Source: Shewanella khirikhana (GTDB taxonomy: Bacteria; Pseudomonadota; Gammaproteobacteria; Enterobacterales; Shewanellaceae). Taken from it: DNA of 64,000 nt. Each line of letters begins with the position of its first letter. The first letter of the stretch is position 1. Where the stretch lies: assembly GCF_003957745.1 (NCBI RefSeq), contig NZ_CP020373.1, forward strand, positions 2,837,501 through 2,901,500, given 5' to 3'. Shown in pieces: positions 26,875-35,821 of the stretch. The notes under the pieces were generated by a model. The model was not told the DNA's origin. It worked only from the letters and a program-made list of their open reading frames with translations, and did no database searches. The translations under genes and the position numbers were made by a program.

Positions 26875-26906
26875 AAAAAACGCCCGGTCTTAGCCGGGCG
26901 TTTTTT
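26875..26906. terminator. Bidirectional terminator between maeA and the hypothetical gene
   Basis: Stem AAAAAACGCCCGG / CCGGGCGTTTTTT with loop TCTTAG; 13 bp, A-run on one side and T-run on the other. Confidence 0.92.
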
Positions 26907-26920
26907 ATTCCAGAGCAAAC

Positions 26921-27355
26921 TTACAGCCCCATCACCTCGCGCATGCTGTTTAACATACTGCGATCGGTTCTGGCCTTTTTCAGTTTTTTCACGCTCTCCT
27001 TGAGTGACTCGTCGGCAAGGCGAGCATACAGGCCACTGTATTCCTGCTCGGCAATGGCTTCGTCAGTGTCCTGACGCTCAACAATGTCCTGGGCCAGAAT
27101 ACTCAATTGGATCCAGGCATTGGCAATGTAAAAGCCGTGAAAGCGGCTGCGCTCAAACAAGGCTTTGGCGCTTGAGGGTAAGGCATCCCAGGCGTTTGTG
27201 AAGCGGCTGCTTTCATCAGCCAGCAGCTCATTGCACAGATTTCGGTAAGCCGCGATTAAAGGCTCAGGCAGACGCTCAAGAGCGACCACCCGTCCGGCCA
27301 CACTGTCGGCCACAGCCTGGGCTTCGGCGCGGTAAGTATCGGTTAACTCAAACAT
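26921..27355 (-). CDS. Conserved hypothetical cytoplasmic helical protein
   Basis: 144 residues, no signal peptide or membrane segment, nearly all predicted helix. Features are a FERSRFHGFYIANAWIQL segment and a basic C-terminus (SVKKLKKARTDRSMLN). I recognise no family. A good AAGGA ribosome-binding site supports the ATG. It starts 9 bases after the PAP2 phosphatase stop, so the two are likely cotranscribed. Confidence 0.75.
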   Translation of the reverse strand: MFELTDTYRAEAQAVADSVAGRVVALERLPEPLIAAYRNLCNELLADESSRFTNAWDALPSSAKALFERSRFHGFYIANAWIQLSILAQDIVERQDTDEAIAEQEYSGLYARLADESLKESVKKLKKARTDRSMLNSMREVMGL

Positions 27356-27364
27356 ATTACGTCC

Positions 27365-27889
27365 TTAAAAACGGCCACTGATGTAAAGGCCAACATGATT
27401 GTCTGCCACCACAGGCACTATGTTTACCCCTTCATAGGGTTCGGTAAAGTACCAACCCACCAGCACCCCAATGGCAGCACCGGCCAGCACATCTTCAATC
27501 TCGTGCCGGTCACTCTCAATCCGGGTATAGCCCACATAGCTTGCCAACGCGTAGGCCGGTACCCCATATTCCCAGCCATATCGCTGGTGAATAAAGGTAG
27601 CTGCCATAAAGGTATCTGCGGTATGACCCGATGGAAAGGCATCATCCCCTGAACCATCAGGGCGCTCTTTTTCCACCGTGTATTTAAGCCCCTCGGTAAT
27701 GACCCGACCTGCCACGGCAGCTTTGATAAGTTGCCACGAGCCTTCGTTGCCTTCTTCATAAAACAAAGTGGCGCCCAGCGCGGTTGCGGGTAGCAGGTAA
27801 TGCAGTGCATCACCGGATGTTTCCAGGCTGTCCTTGGCCTGAGTGACAAAGGACAACAAACACAGGCTCAGCAGTATCCAGTGTTTCAT
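27365..27889 (-). CDS. Periplasmic PAP2-family phosphatase
   Basis: A 174-residue acid phosphatase-like protein with a signal peptide (ending TQA). The three phosphatase motifs are present: KYTVEKERP (K-x6-RP), PSGHTADTF, and RIESDRHEIEDVLAG with the catalytic His and following Asp. It lacks the six-helix membrane layout of lipid phosphatases of the PgpB type, though three hydrophobic stretches remain, so membrane attachment is possible. Substrate undetermined. ATG 27889 is preferred over GTG 27898. First gene of a two-gene unit. Confidence 0.87.
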   Translation of the reverse strand: MKHWILLSLCLLSFVTQAKDSLETSGDALHYLLPATALGATLFYEEGNEGSWQLIKAAVAGRVITEGLKYTVEKERPDGSGDDAFPSGHTADTFMAATFIHQRYGWEYGVPAYALASYVGYTRIESDRHEIEDVLAGAAIGVLVGWYFTEPYEGVNIVPVVADNHVGLYISGRF

Positions 27890-28079
27890 TTGCTTCACTC
27901 GTTAAAAAACCGAGGCCGACTTATACACATTCCGCCGGATAAATGCAAAACGGTGCAAAAATCCAGCAGAATGAAACAGGTAAATTTGCTGAACCTATCA
28001 ATAATTTGTTGGGAAACGCCACAACATACGGTTATGATTTATCCTAAATAAAGATAATAACAAACGACGCCAAATCTTC

Positions 28080-29963
28080 ATGATCCGAGTGTTGCTCACT
28101 TCTGTGCTTTTGGCCGCAGCTCTGCTTGGCCCTACATCTCCTGCTTTGGCGGGAGATTTATCGCTGGAAGAAATCGATAATCTTATCAAAGAGATCGAGA
28201 GCGGCGACTTGGTCGATTTCGAAGTCATCCAAAGCAAAGTCAATCAAATCGCAGCCAATATCTCCCCCGATGATCTGCTGCGCAATCTGAAACTCAAGCG
28301 GCTCCAATGCTGGACATTTGACCTGAGTAAGGAAGGCGAGCCTGACAAAGCGATTGATTTTGCGAACGAACAACTGGCGCTGCCGTCGGTGCAATCAGAT
28401 ACAGCAACCAGTGCTGATCTTATTTTGTGCCGTGGCTGGATGCTGCAGCAAAAAGGTCTGGTCAACGAGGCGATGCATGACTTCAACAAGTCGGTGGCGC
28501 TGGCATATCAGGCTGAAGAGCCACGGCTTATCGCCGACACCCGCGGTGTGCGCGGCGCTCTCCTTTCTTATCAGGGCAACTTTGCCGACGCGCTGGAAGA
28601 TCTCATCACGGCGCAGCACCTCTACGAAAACCTCAACCTGCAGTATTGGGCCCGTTTCAACCTGATGGAACTTGCCACCAGCTATCGTCGTTTTGGCGAT
28701 CCGGCTACCGCGATTCGTTACTACGAAGAGCTGGAAGAGATGTATCGGGACTTGGGGGATGAATTCGGGGTTATCGGCGTTAAGGCCGAAATCGCCATGG
28801 CCTACGAGACCATGAACGATCAGGAGCAGGCACTGAAGATGTATCAGGAGGTGCTGCAAGCCTGGCAGGAGCGGAACGACGACATCAGTGTCGCCACTAC
28901 CCGGGTGAACATGAGCGGCAGCCTGATAAAGCTCGCCAGACTCAAAGAAGCCAAAGCCAACCTCGAACTGGCATTCCCGCTAATTAAGCCCGAGCACGTT
29001 GGTTTTTATGCTTACGAGCATCTGTTTATGGCGCAAATTCTGCTGGCGGAAGGCAAGGCCAACGAGGCGCTGCCGCTGCTTGAAATCGGCGAAGAAAGCT
29101 TTCAGCAAATTCAGAATAAACGCGGGCTTGCCGAGCTGTATCTCACCAAGAGCCAAGCCTATGTCGCGCTGGAAGACTGGGCTAATGCCTTTTATGCGCT
29201 GGAAATTCAAAACGCCATTCATGCCGAGCTGGATAATCAGCTGCAGTCCCAGCGCACCACCGAAATGCGCACCCGTTTTGACACTGACCGTATTGAGAAC
29301 CAAAACAAGCAACTGATTGAGTATCAAAGGCTCAGAGAAAAAGAGATGACCATACTGCAGGAAAACAAGTTTCTGCAGCTGACCATTATCGTCATGGGTA
29401 TCATCATTCTCAGCATAGTGTCGGTATTTGCCTTCAAGCAGGCCCAGCGTTCGCGGCTGATGGAGCGGCTGGCGCTGACCGACCATTTGACCCAACTGGC
29501 AAACCGTCGCCACACCTATCATGAGGGCGACGCTTTATTCCGCAGTGCCAAACAGGGGCAACCCCTGTCGGTTATCCTGTTCGATGCCGATCACTTCAAG
29601 AAAATCAACGACCACTTCGGTCACGATATTGGCGACAAGGTATTGATGGCCATGGCCAGCTGCTCTGGCAGCCAGATGCGTCGGGGAGATTTGGTCGGCC
29701 GGATTGGCGGCGAAGAGTTTTTGGCGCTGCTGCCCAATACCACGCTTGAGCAAGCGGTTGAAATTGCTGAGCGTCTTCGCAGCAATATAGAGCGCACTGA
29801 CCTGTCCAAGGTGGCCGAAGGTCTGGGCATGAGTATCAGTGCCGGGGTGGCCGCTTTTGATGCGGAAAAAGACAAGAACTTCTCGGCGCTGCTCAACCGC
29901 GCCGATCACGCGCTGTACCGCGCCAAGCACAACGGCCGCAATCGGGTAGAGAAAGACGCTTAA
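28080..29963 (+). CDS. TPR-containing membrane diguanylate cyclase
   Basis: A 627-residue sensor cyclase. A signal peptide (1-25, ending PALA) is followed by ~380 residues of tetratricopeptide-like helices (e.g. FADALEDLITAQHLYENL and GDPATAIRYYEELEEMYRDL), which would lie in the periplasm. Then come a coiled-coil, one TM helix (about 431-452) and a GGDEF domain with GGEEF (543-547) and an intact I-site RRGD (534-537), so feedback inhibition by cyclic di-GMP is expected. The stop codon overlaps that of the convergent gene within TTAA at 29960-29963. The TPR ligand or partner is unknown. Confidence 0.9.
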   Translation: MIRVLLTSVLLAAALLGPTSPALAGDLSLEEIDNLIKEIESGDLVDFEVIQSKVNQIAANISPDDLLRNLKLKRLQCWTFDLSKEGEPDKAIDFANEQLALPSVQSDTATSADLILCRGWMLQQKGLVNEAMHDFNKSVALAYQAEEPRLIADTRGVRGALLSYQGNFADALEDLITAQHLYENLNLQYWARFNLMELATSYRRFGDPATAIRYYEELEEMYRDLGDEFGVIGVKAEIAMAYETMNDQEQALKMYQEVLQAWQERNDDISVATTRVNMSGSLIKLARLKEAKANLELAFPLIKPEHVGFYAYEHLFMAQILLAEGKANEALPLLEIGEESFQQIQNKRGLAELYLTKSQAYVALEDWANAFYALEIQNAIHAELDNQLQSQRTTEMRTRFDTDRIENQNKQLIEYQRLREKEMTILQENKFLQLTIIVMGIIILSIVSVFAFKQAQRSRLMERLALTDHLTQLANRRHTYHEGDALFRSAKQGQPLSVILFDADHFKKINDHFGHDIGDKVLMAMASCSGSQMRRGDLVGRIGGEEFLALLPNTTLEQAVEIAERLRSNIERTDLSKVAEGLGMSISAGVAAFDAEKDKNFSALLNRADHALYRAKHNGRNRVEKDA

Positions 29964-30772
29964 CCCTCTGGCGTCAGTCGCCAAAGAATATGGCTGCGGT
30001 CAGACTCAGGCGGCAACCTGAACCAATACTCGTACAGTTCGGCAAATCCGCCCTCTTCCTGATAAGCCATCAACGCCTGCTGCCAGCGCTCCACCATCTC
30101 CTTTGACGTGCCCCGTGAAAACGCAAGATACAGCTCAATCCGCTCAAGCTCGGCAAGCGGGGTTAAGGCCTGCTCACTGGTACCGGCCTGCGTCAGCAAC
30201 CGGCCCACGGTCAAATCAACCTGGCACCAGAAACGCACTCTGCCCGCCAGCAATTGGCGCAGTGACTGCAAGGGATAGCTTGAGACTTCAAAATTCTGCA
30301 CCCCTGCCTGCTTTAAAATACGCTCGGCGGGTGAGCCACGGTAAACCCCGAGGCTGCCCAGTTTCGATGCCTCGGTGATATCCGTCGGCAGGGCTTCATC
30401 GGATGTGAGCTTGTAAAGCATGATTCTGGCGGTGGCGATGGGGCCGACAAAGTCGAACTGGCTGCGGCGGCTGTCCCGCAGCGCAGTGGAAAACAACATC
30501 ACATTGGGGGTGTGAGAGGCAATATTAAAGGCCCGCGCCCAAGGCAACATCTCGATGTCGGCGCTAACCTCAACCTTTGGCTTCAGCCGCTCAACCAGCT
30601 CAACCGAAAAACCGGTCATCCGCGACTGCTCCATGTAACTTAAAGGCGGCAGCGGCTCGGTGAGTAGCCGCAGTTGCGGCGGTGCAGGCGATACCTCATC
30701 GGCCAAAGCCCAACCCGATGTCAGCAGCAATGGCAACATCAAAGCAAAGCAGGTGAGGCCTAATCGGCGCAT
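29960..30772 (-). CDS. Periplasmic substrate-binding protein, amino-acid (SBP_bac_3) type
   Basis: 270 residues from ATG 30772, which has AAGGA and opens directly on a signal peptide (ending GWALA). The mature protein shows the family 3 layout: LRLLTEPLPPLSYMEQSRMTGFSVELVERL at the start, LPWARAFNIA in the first lobe, and LGVYRGSPAERILKQAG in the second. No transporter genes are adjacent, so it may be an orphan binding protein for a sensor or a loner of the Shewanella type. Ligand unknown. Confidence 0.85.
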   Translation of the reverse strand: MRRLGLTCFALMLPLLLTSGWALADEVSPAPPQLRLLTEPLPPLSYMEQSRMTGFSVELVERLKPKVEVSADIEMLPWARAFNIASHTPNVMLFSTALRDSRRSQFDFVGPIATARIMLYKLTSDEALPTDITEASKLGSLGVYRGSPAERILKQAGVQNFEVSSYPLQSLRQLLAGRVRFWCQVDLTVGRLLTQAGTSEQALTPLAELERIELYLAFSRGTSKEMVERWQQALMAYQEEGGFAELYEYWFRLPPESDRSHILWRLTPEG

Positions 30773-30966
30773 GGCGAGTCCTTGCGGCAGCGAAGCGTCA
30801 AATATCTCGCCCACGGATGCTGAAGCGTTTGACGCCTTAAGCATCCAAGTGCGGATAAATCATAGTTACAGCATAGCGGTCATTGCCACACCACTCCAGC
30901 ACTGGCCTGACGATGGTGGCAAAAGCTGCTAAGATGTCGGGGTTTTCAGCCAGCCAGCCTAATCTC

Positions 30967-32127
30967 ATGTCCGAATCCCTCCCTTGTGCCGCCGATCTTC
31001 GAGAGCTTGCCAGCCAGATAAAAATCTGGGGCAAGACACTCGGCTTTGCTGAGCTTGGGATCACGGATACCGACTTATCGGCCGAAGAACCCAGATTCCT
31101 CGACTGGCTCGCCAAGGGCTACCATGGCGAGATGGCTTACATGGAAACCCATGGCCTGATGCGTGCCCGCCCGCAGGAGCTGCACCCCGGCACCATTCGG
31201 GTGATTGCCGCACGTATGGATTATCTGCCCGAAAACGCCGGTTTTGCCACTAACCTGCGCGACCCCAACCTTGGCTACATATCCCGTTACGCCGGGGGCC
31301 GTGATTATCACAAACTGATCCGCAATCGACTGAAAAAGCTTGGCGAGCAAATCGATGCCTGGCTTGCAGAACGAGGCTTTGCGTCGTCAAACTTTCGCCC
31401 CTTTGTCGACTCGGCGCCCATTTTGGAGCGGCCGTTGGCGGAAAAAGCAGGCGTTGGCTGGACCGGTAAGCACTCGCTTATTCTTAATCATCAGGCGGGC
31501 AGCTGGTTCTTTTTGGGCGAGCTGCTGGTTAACCTGCCACTGCCCATCGACATTCCCATCGCCGAGGATTGCAATACCTGCGTCGCCTGCATCAAAAGTT
31601 GCCCGACGGACGCCATAGTCGCGCCCTATGTGGTGGACGGCAGGCGTTGCATCTCCTACCTCACCATTGAGTTGCAGGGCGCCATTCCGGAAGAATTCCG
31701 CCCCTTGATGGGCAATCGCATTTACGGCTGCGATGACTGCCAGCTGGCCTGCCCGGTCAACAGTGGCTCGCCGCTGTCTGCTGAAGCCGACTTTCAAACC
31801 CGCCAGCCACTCAAGCTGCCGTCGCTGCTTAGCTTATTCGCCTGGGATGAAGCCACTTTTTTGCGCGAGACCGAGGGCAGCGCCATCCGCCGCATTGGCC
31901 ATAAGAGGTGGCTTAGAAACATTGCGGTGGCACTTGGGAATGCGCCGGCAAGCGAAGAAGTGCTGAGCGCCCTGAACACACGGCTCATGGATGAAAATAT
32001 CGATGAGATGGTAGCTGAGCACATTCACTGGGCTATCGCCCGTCAGCAAAGTGGCCTCACTACAGAGAGTCGCAAGACGGCGCGACTGGTGCGCGCCATC
32101 GAAAAAGGTATGCCCAGAGACGCCTAA
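30967..32127 (+). CDS. queG: Epoxyqueuosine reductase QueG
   Basis: Cobalamin-dependent iron-sulfur enzyme that performs the last step of queuosine synthesis in tRNA. 386 residues, N-terminal B12-binding domain (DUF1730) with GYHGEMAYMETH and FVDSAPILERPLAEKAGVGW. Two 4Fe-4S motifs follow: CNTCVACIKSCPTDA (from about residue 202) and CDDCQLACPVN (from about 255). A C-terminal HEAT-like segment (RIGHKRWLRNIAVALGN) completes the fold. It needs B12, which links it to btuB about 7 kb away. Its stop overlaps that of the convergent dodecin gene. Confidence 0.95.
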   Translation: MSESLPCAADLRELASQIKIWGKTLGFAELGITDTDLSAEEPRFLDWLAKGYHGEMAYMETHGLMRARPQELHPGTIRVIAARMDYLPENAGFATNLRDPNLGYISRYAGGRDYHKLIRNRLKKLGEQIDAWLAERGFASSNFRPFVDSAPILERPLAEKAGVGWTGKHSLILNHQAGSWFFLGELLVNLPLPIDIPIAEDCNTCVACIKSCPTDAIVAPYVVDGRRCISYLTIELQGAIPEEFRPLMGNRIYGCDDCQLACPVNSGSPLSAEADFQTRQPLKLPSLLSLFAWDEATFLRETEGSAIRRIGHKRWLRNIAVALGNAPASEEVLSALNTRLMDENIDEMVAEHIHWAIARQQSGLTTESRKTARLVRAIEKGMPRDA

Positions 32128-32333
32128 GGCGTATCCAGGGTAAAACCGATTTTCACCGTTACCTGCCAATGGGCTATCACACCCGCTTCAAGGTGGCCGC
32201 GGGTTTCTATCACTTCGAACCAACGTAAATGATGCAGTGACTGCGCCGCGGCAGCCACTGCATTACGTATGGCATCGTCGCTGCTGAGGGTAGAGGAACC
32301 TGTGACTTCAACTATCTTGTAGACATGATTCAT
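32124..32333 (-). CDS. Dodecin family flavin-binding protein
   Basis: A 69-residue protein with the dodecin pattern: YKIVEVTGSSTLSSDDAIRNAV, then HHLRWFEVIETRGHLEAG with the conserved Trp that stacks on the flavin, and the terminal strand HWQVTVKIGFTL. Dodecins form dodecameric shells that store or buffer riboflavin/FMN. Strong AAGGAGG ribosome-binding site. It overlaps the queG stop by four bases on the opposite strand. Confidence 0.9.
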   Translation of the reverse strand: MNHVYKIVEVTGSSTLSSDDAIRNAVAAAAQSLHHLRWFEVIETRGHLEAGVIAHWQVTVKIGFTLDTP

Positions 32334-32421
32334 GGCAAGCCTCCTTGGGGCGGGGAAGCAGCCTTAAACTGCTACCCCGATACTGTTACCTCAGTATAGT
32401 CGCTGATTTCAGCGGCAAGCC

Positions 32422-34692
32422 TCAGCCCAGGCGGCGACGCAGCTCGCGGGTGGCATCCACCATATTACGCAGCGCCGGCTCCACCTCATCCCAGGTACGG
32501 GTTTTAAGGCCGCAGTCCGGGTTAACCCAAAGCTGCCGCAGCGGAATGCGCTTGGCTGCCCTTTCCATCAGCGCCACCATGGCCTCAACATCCGGTGTAT
32601 TGGGCGAGTGGATGTCGTACACACCCGGGCCAATTTCGGCTGGATATTCAAAGTCTTCGAAGGCGCGCAGCAGTTCCATGGCCGAGCGGCTGGTTTCGAT
32701 GGTGATCACATCAGCATCCATGGCGGCAATGGCTGCTATGGTGTCGTTAAACTCGCTGTAGCACATGTGAGTGTGGATTTGGGTGTTATCCCGCACGCAG
32801 GCAGCACTCAGTTTGAAGGAGTCCACCGCCCAGTCGAGATACGCCTGCCAGTCAGCGCGGCGCAGTGGCAACCCTTCGCGGAAGGCCGGCTCGTCAATCT
32901 GAATGATGGCAATACCCGAGCGCTCCAGATCCGCCACTTCATCGCGGATCGCCAGTGCAATCTGCTTACAGATAGTCTCGCGGCTGATATCTTCCCTGGC
33001 AAACGACCAATGCAGAATGGTCACAGGTCCGGTCAGCATGCCTTTCACCGGCTTGTCTGTCAGGCTCTGGGCGTACTCGGCCCACTCGAGTGTCATCGGC
33101 CTGGGTCGCGATACATCGCCGTAAATCAACGGCGGTTTTACGCAGCGGCTGCCGTAGCTTTGCACCCAGCCGTTTTTGGTAAAGCCAACACCGTCGAGCT
33201 GCTCACCAAAGTATTCCACCATGTCGTTGCGCTCAGCTTCGCCGTGCACCAGCACATCGATACCGAGTTTCAGCTGACGGTCGATGGTATCGCGGCACAC
33301 CTGCTTGAGTTGGCTATCGTACTCAAGGGTGCTGATTTCACCTTTGCGCAAACGGCTTCTCAGGGCGCGAATGGCCGGGGTCTGCGGGAAAGAACCAATG
33401 GTAGTGGTTGGCAAAAGTGGCAGCTTAAGCCGCTGTTGCTGCTGTTGCTGACGGGCAGCAAACGCACTTTGACGCTCAAAATCGGCGCTGGTGAGTGCAT
33501 CCAGCCTGGCGGCCACCGCGGCATCGGCGGCCTGGGCGCGCTCGGCGCGGCGCACCGCACATTCGGCGACAATCGCCGCAGCCTCAGCGCTATTGGGGAC
33601 GGTCAGCAGGGTATCGAGACTTCTCAGCTCCAACAGCTTTTGCCTGGCAAAGGCGAGCTGACGCTTAAGTTCGGGCTTAAGGGTGGTTTCCACATCGAGA
33701 TCAACCGGTGTGTGCAGCAGCGAGCAGGAAGTTGCCAGCCACAGGCGATCGCCAAGATCTCTGGCAAGCGGGGCAATACGCTCGGCAATCACATCAAGAT
33801 CGGCGGCCCACACGTTGCGGCCATTGATAAGCCCCACACTCAGCACCTGTTGCTGTCCAAGCTTGGGCAAAAAGACCTCAAGCTGCTCCGGCGCAGACAC
33901 CAGATCCAGATGCAGCCCCGCCACCGGCAGCGCACCGATGGTGTCGGCATGATGGGCCACTGAGCCGTAGTAGCTGGTCAGCAGCAGTTTAACCGACACA
34001 CAGGTAAAAGCCTGGTACGCCGTGGCAAAGGCTGCCTGCCAGCTTTCCTCCAGATCCAGCGCCAGCACAGGCTCTTCAATTTGTACCCAGGTCACGCCCT
34101 GAGCGGCAAAACGCGCCAGCAGCTCAGCATAGGTAGCCAGCAGCTGAGGCAACAGGCTTAATTTATCAAACTCACTGCCATAGGCTTTCGACAAAAACAG
34201 GAAAGACACGGGGCCCAGAATGCAGGGTTTGGGGTCGTAGCCCAGCGCTTTGACCTCCTCAACCTCATCAAATACCTGAGTCCAGGCGATGGAAAAGGTT
34301 TGGTCGGCGTGAAGCTCGGGCACTATGTAGTGGTAATTGGTATTGAAATACTTGGTCATTTCCGCCGCCGCAGCGGCTTTGCCACTTGGTGCACGGCCAC
34401 GGGCAACCCTGAACAGGGTATCCAGATCCACCTTATCGCCATCACGGTGTCGCAAAGGAATAGCATTTAAGGTCGCCGCCAGGGTCAGCACCTGATCGTA
34501 ATAGGCAAAATCCCCCACCGGCAAACGTTCTACCCCAGCATCAGCCTGCCACTGCCAGTGGGTTTGCCGCAGAGCCTTGGCCTGTGCCAGCAGCTCACTC
34601 TGGGACAACTCTCCACGCCAGTATTGCTCGAGGGCGAACTTCAGCTCACGGCGACGTCCTATCCGTGGGAAGCCAAGACTATTTAATTGCAT
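32422..34692 (-). CDS. metE: Cobalamin-independent methionine synthase MetE
   Basis: Transfers a methyl group from 5-methyltetrahydrofolate (triglutamate) to homocysteine. At 756 residues it is full length. It has duplicated (beta-alpha)8 barrels: the N-terminal one opens with LGFPRIGRRRELKFALEQYW, and the C-terminal one carries the catalytic zinc ligands in LVHGEAERNDMVEYFGEQ, HTHMCYSEFND and VNPDCGLKTR. Divergent from metR, with MetR and MetJ sites in between. The enzyme is the B12-free alternative to MetH, so its control fits with the B12-sensing btuB leader nearby. Confidence 0.96.
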   Translation of the reverse strand: MQLNSLGFPRIGRRRELKFALEQYWRGELSQSELLAQAKALRQTHWQWQADAGVERLPVGDFAYYDQVLTLAATLNAIPLRHRDGDKVDLDTLFRVARGRAPSGKAAAAAEMTKYFNTNYHYIVPELHADQTFSIAWTQVFDEVEEVKALGYDPKPCILGPVSFLFLSKAYGSEFDKLSLLPQLLATYAELLARFAAQGVTWVQIEEPVLALDLEESWQAAFATAYQAFTCVSVKLLLTSYYGSVAHHADTIGALPVAGLHLDLVSAPEQLEVFLPKLGQQQVLSVGLINGRNVWAADLDVIAERIAPLARDLGDRLWLATSCSLLHTPVDLDVETTLKPELKRQLAFARQKLLELRSLDTLLTVPNSAEAAAIVAECAVRRAERAQAADAAVAARLDALTSADFERQSAFAARQQQQQQRLKLPLLPTTTIGSFPQTPAIRALRSRLRKGEISTLEYDSQLKQVCRDTIDRQLKLGIDVLVHGEAERNDMVEYFGEQLDGVGFTKNGWVQSYGSRCVKPPLIYGDVSRPRPMTLEWAEYAQSLTDKPVKGMLTGPVTILHWSFAREDISRETICKQIALAIRDEVADLERSGIAIIQIDEPAFREGLPLRRADWQAYLDWAVDSFKLSAACVRDNTQIHTHMCYSEFNDTIAAIAAMDADVITIETSRSAMELLRAFEDFEYPAEIGPGVYDIHSPNTPDVEAMVALMERAAKRIPLRQLWVNPDCGLKTRTWDEVEPALRNMVDATRELRRRLG

Positions 34693-34716
34693 ACTGTATA
34701 CCTTCTTGGTTTAATA

Positions 34717-34729
34717 TGAACACAATTCA
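34717..34729. promoter_or_regulatory. MetR box near metE
   Basis: TGAACACAATTCA exactly matches the established MetR half-sites TGAA-N5-TTCA. It ends 24 bases before the metE start codon. Confidence 0.72.
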
Positions 34730-34759
34730 AAGAGGGACCCCTGTTAAACAAATTTTAAT

Positions 34760-34783
34760 AGGCGTCTGGACGTCTAGAAGTTT
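34760..34783. promoter_or_regulatory. MetJ operator (three met boxes) between metE and metR
   Basis: Three contiguous octamers AGGCGTCT (7 of 8 to the met box AGACGTCT), GGACGTCT (7 of 8) and AGAAGTTT (6 of 8). MetJ with S-adenosylmethionine binds tandem met boxes cooperatively, so this is a credible operator for the divergent pair. Confidence 0.72.
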
Positions 34784-34831
34784 ATTGTGGTAGTCTTCTG
34801 GCAAGCAAACGAATTGCATTCACGGGCAACA

Positions 34832-34844
34832 TGAACAAACTTCA
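34832..34844. promoter_or_regulatory. MetR box near metR
   Basis: TGAACAAACTTCA matches TGAA-N5-TTCA exactly. It lies 12 bases before the metR start codon, a position suited to autorepression. Confidence 0.7.
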
Positions 34845-34856
34845 TGTGGAGTAGAG

Positions 34857-35756
34857 ATGATAGAGCTAAGACACCTTCGCACCCTGATGGCACTGAAAGA
34901 GAGTGGCAGCCTCGCGGCCGCGGCCAAAAAACGCTTTGTCACCCAGTCTGCCTTGTCTCATCAGATCAAAGAGCTGGAAACCCGCATCAACTCGCCTGTG
35001 TTTGTGAGAAAAAGTAAACCCCTGTCCTTTACCCAGGAAGGTGCCAGATTGCTGAATCTGGCCGAAGAAATTCTGCCGCGGGTGATGGAAACCGAATCTG
35101 TACTGAAAAAGGGGCTGGAGAGTGATGCCAACCTTATTCGGGTTGGGATTGAGTGCCACAGCTGCTTTCGCTGGTTGATGCCTGTGATGGAAGCCTTCCG
35201 GGCAGAGTTTCCTGACTCAGATCTGGATCTCTCCAGTCGTCACCTGTTCGACTCCCTCAACGCGCTGGAATCCGGCGAGCTGGACATAGTGCTGACGTCC
35301 GATCCTGTGCCCGGCCACCAACTGGCTTATCAGCATCTGTTTGATTTTGAAGTGCGTCTGGCTGTTGCCAACGAACATCCGTTGGCCAGCAAACCACAGG
35401 TGCTGCCACGGGATCTGGAAGGACTGCCGATTATCAGCTATCCGGTACCATTGGAGCGCCTGGACTTGTTCAGGCTGTTTCTGGAGCCTGCTGGCGTTAC
35501 CCCAGGGGTGCAGAAAACCTGCGACCTCACCTCGGTACTGCTGCAACGCATCGCCTGCCAGGATGGTATTGCCGCCCTGCCAAGCTGGTCCATCAGCGAA
35601 GCCCAGGGACTCAGCCTGACCAGCGTGCGTCTCGGCGCTGAGGGCTTAAAACGCCCCCTGTTTGGCGCCTACCGCCGTGGCAGTGCCAACTCAAGTCAGC
35701 TGCAACGTTATCTGGAACTGGTTGCCGCCGAAGGCATTGCCCGTCAGCCGCGATAA
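34857..35756 (+). CDS. metR: LysR-family regulator MetR
   Basis: A 299-residue LysR-type activator that responds to homocysteine. The N-terminal winged helix (MIELRHLRTLMALKESGSLAAAAKKRFVTQSALSHQI within residues 1-40) and the two-lobed effector domain are intact. Divergence from metE and the two exact MetR boxes between them support the assignment over other LysR proteins. It ends at a long bidirectional terminator. Confidence 0.93.
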   Translation: MIELRHLRTLMALKESGSLAAAAKKRFVTQSALSHQIKELETRINSPVFVRKSKPLSFTQEGARLLNLAEEILPRVMETESVLKKGLESDANLIRVGIECHSCFRWLMPVMEAFRAEFPDSDLDLSSRHLFDSLNALESGELDIVLTSDPVPGHQLAYQHLFDFEVRLAVANEHPLASKPQVLPRDLEGLPIISYPVPLERLDLFRLFLEPAGVTPGVQKTCDLTSVLLQRIACQDGIAALPSWSISEAQGLSLTSVRLGAEGLKRPLFGAYRRGSANSSQLQRYLELVAAEGIARQPR

Positions 35757-35782
35757 CAGCCGACTTATAGAAAAGAACCCAT

Positions 35783-35814
35783 AAAAAAACGCCTGCATTT
35801 GCAGGCGTTTTTTT
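35783..35814. terminator. Bidirectional terminator between metR and the HDOD gene
   Basis: Perfect 14-bp stem AAAAAAACGCCTGC / GCAGGCGTTTTTTT with loop ATTT. Confidence 0.92.
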
Positions 35815-35821
35815 AGCATTC

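Noticed and set aside
32608..33963. 451-residue open frame antisense to metE
   Set aside because: Same reason: metE is full length on the other strand and the antisense product matches nothing.
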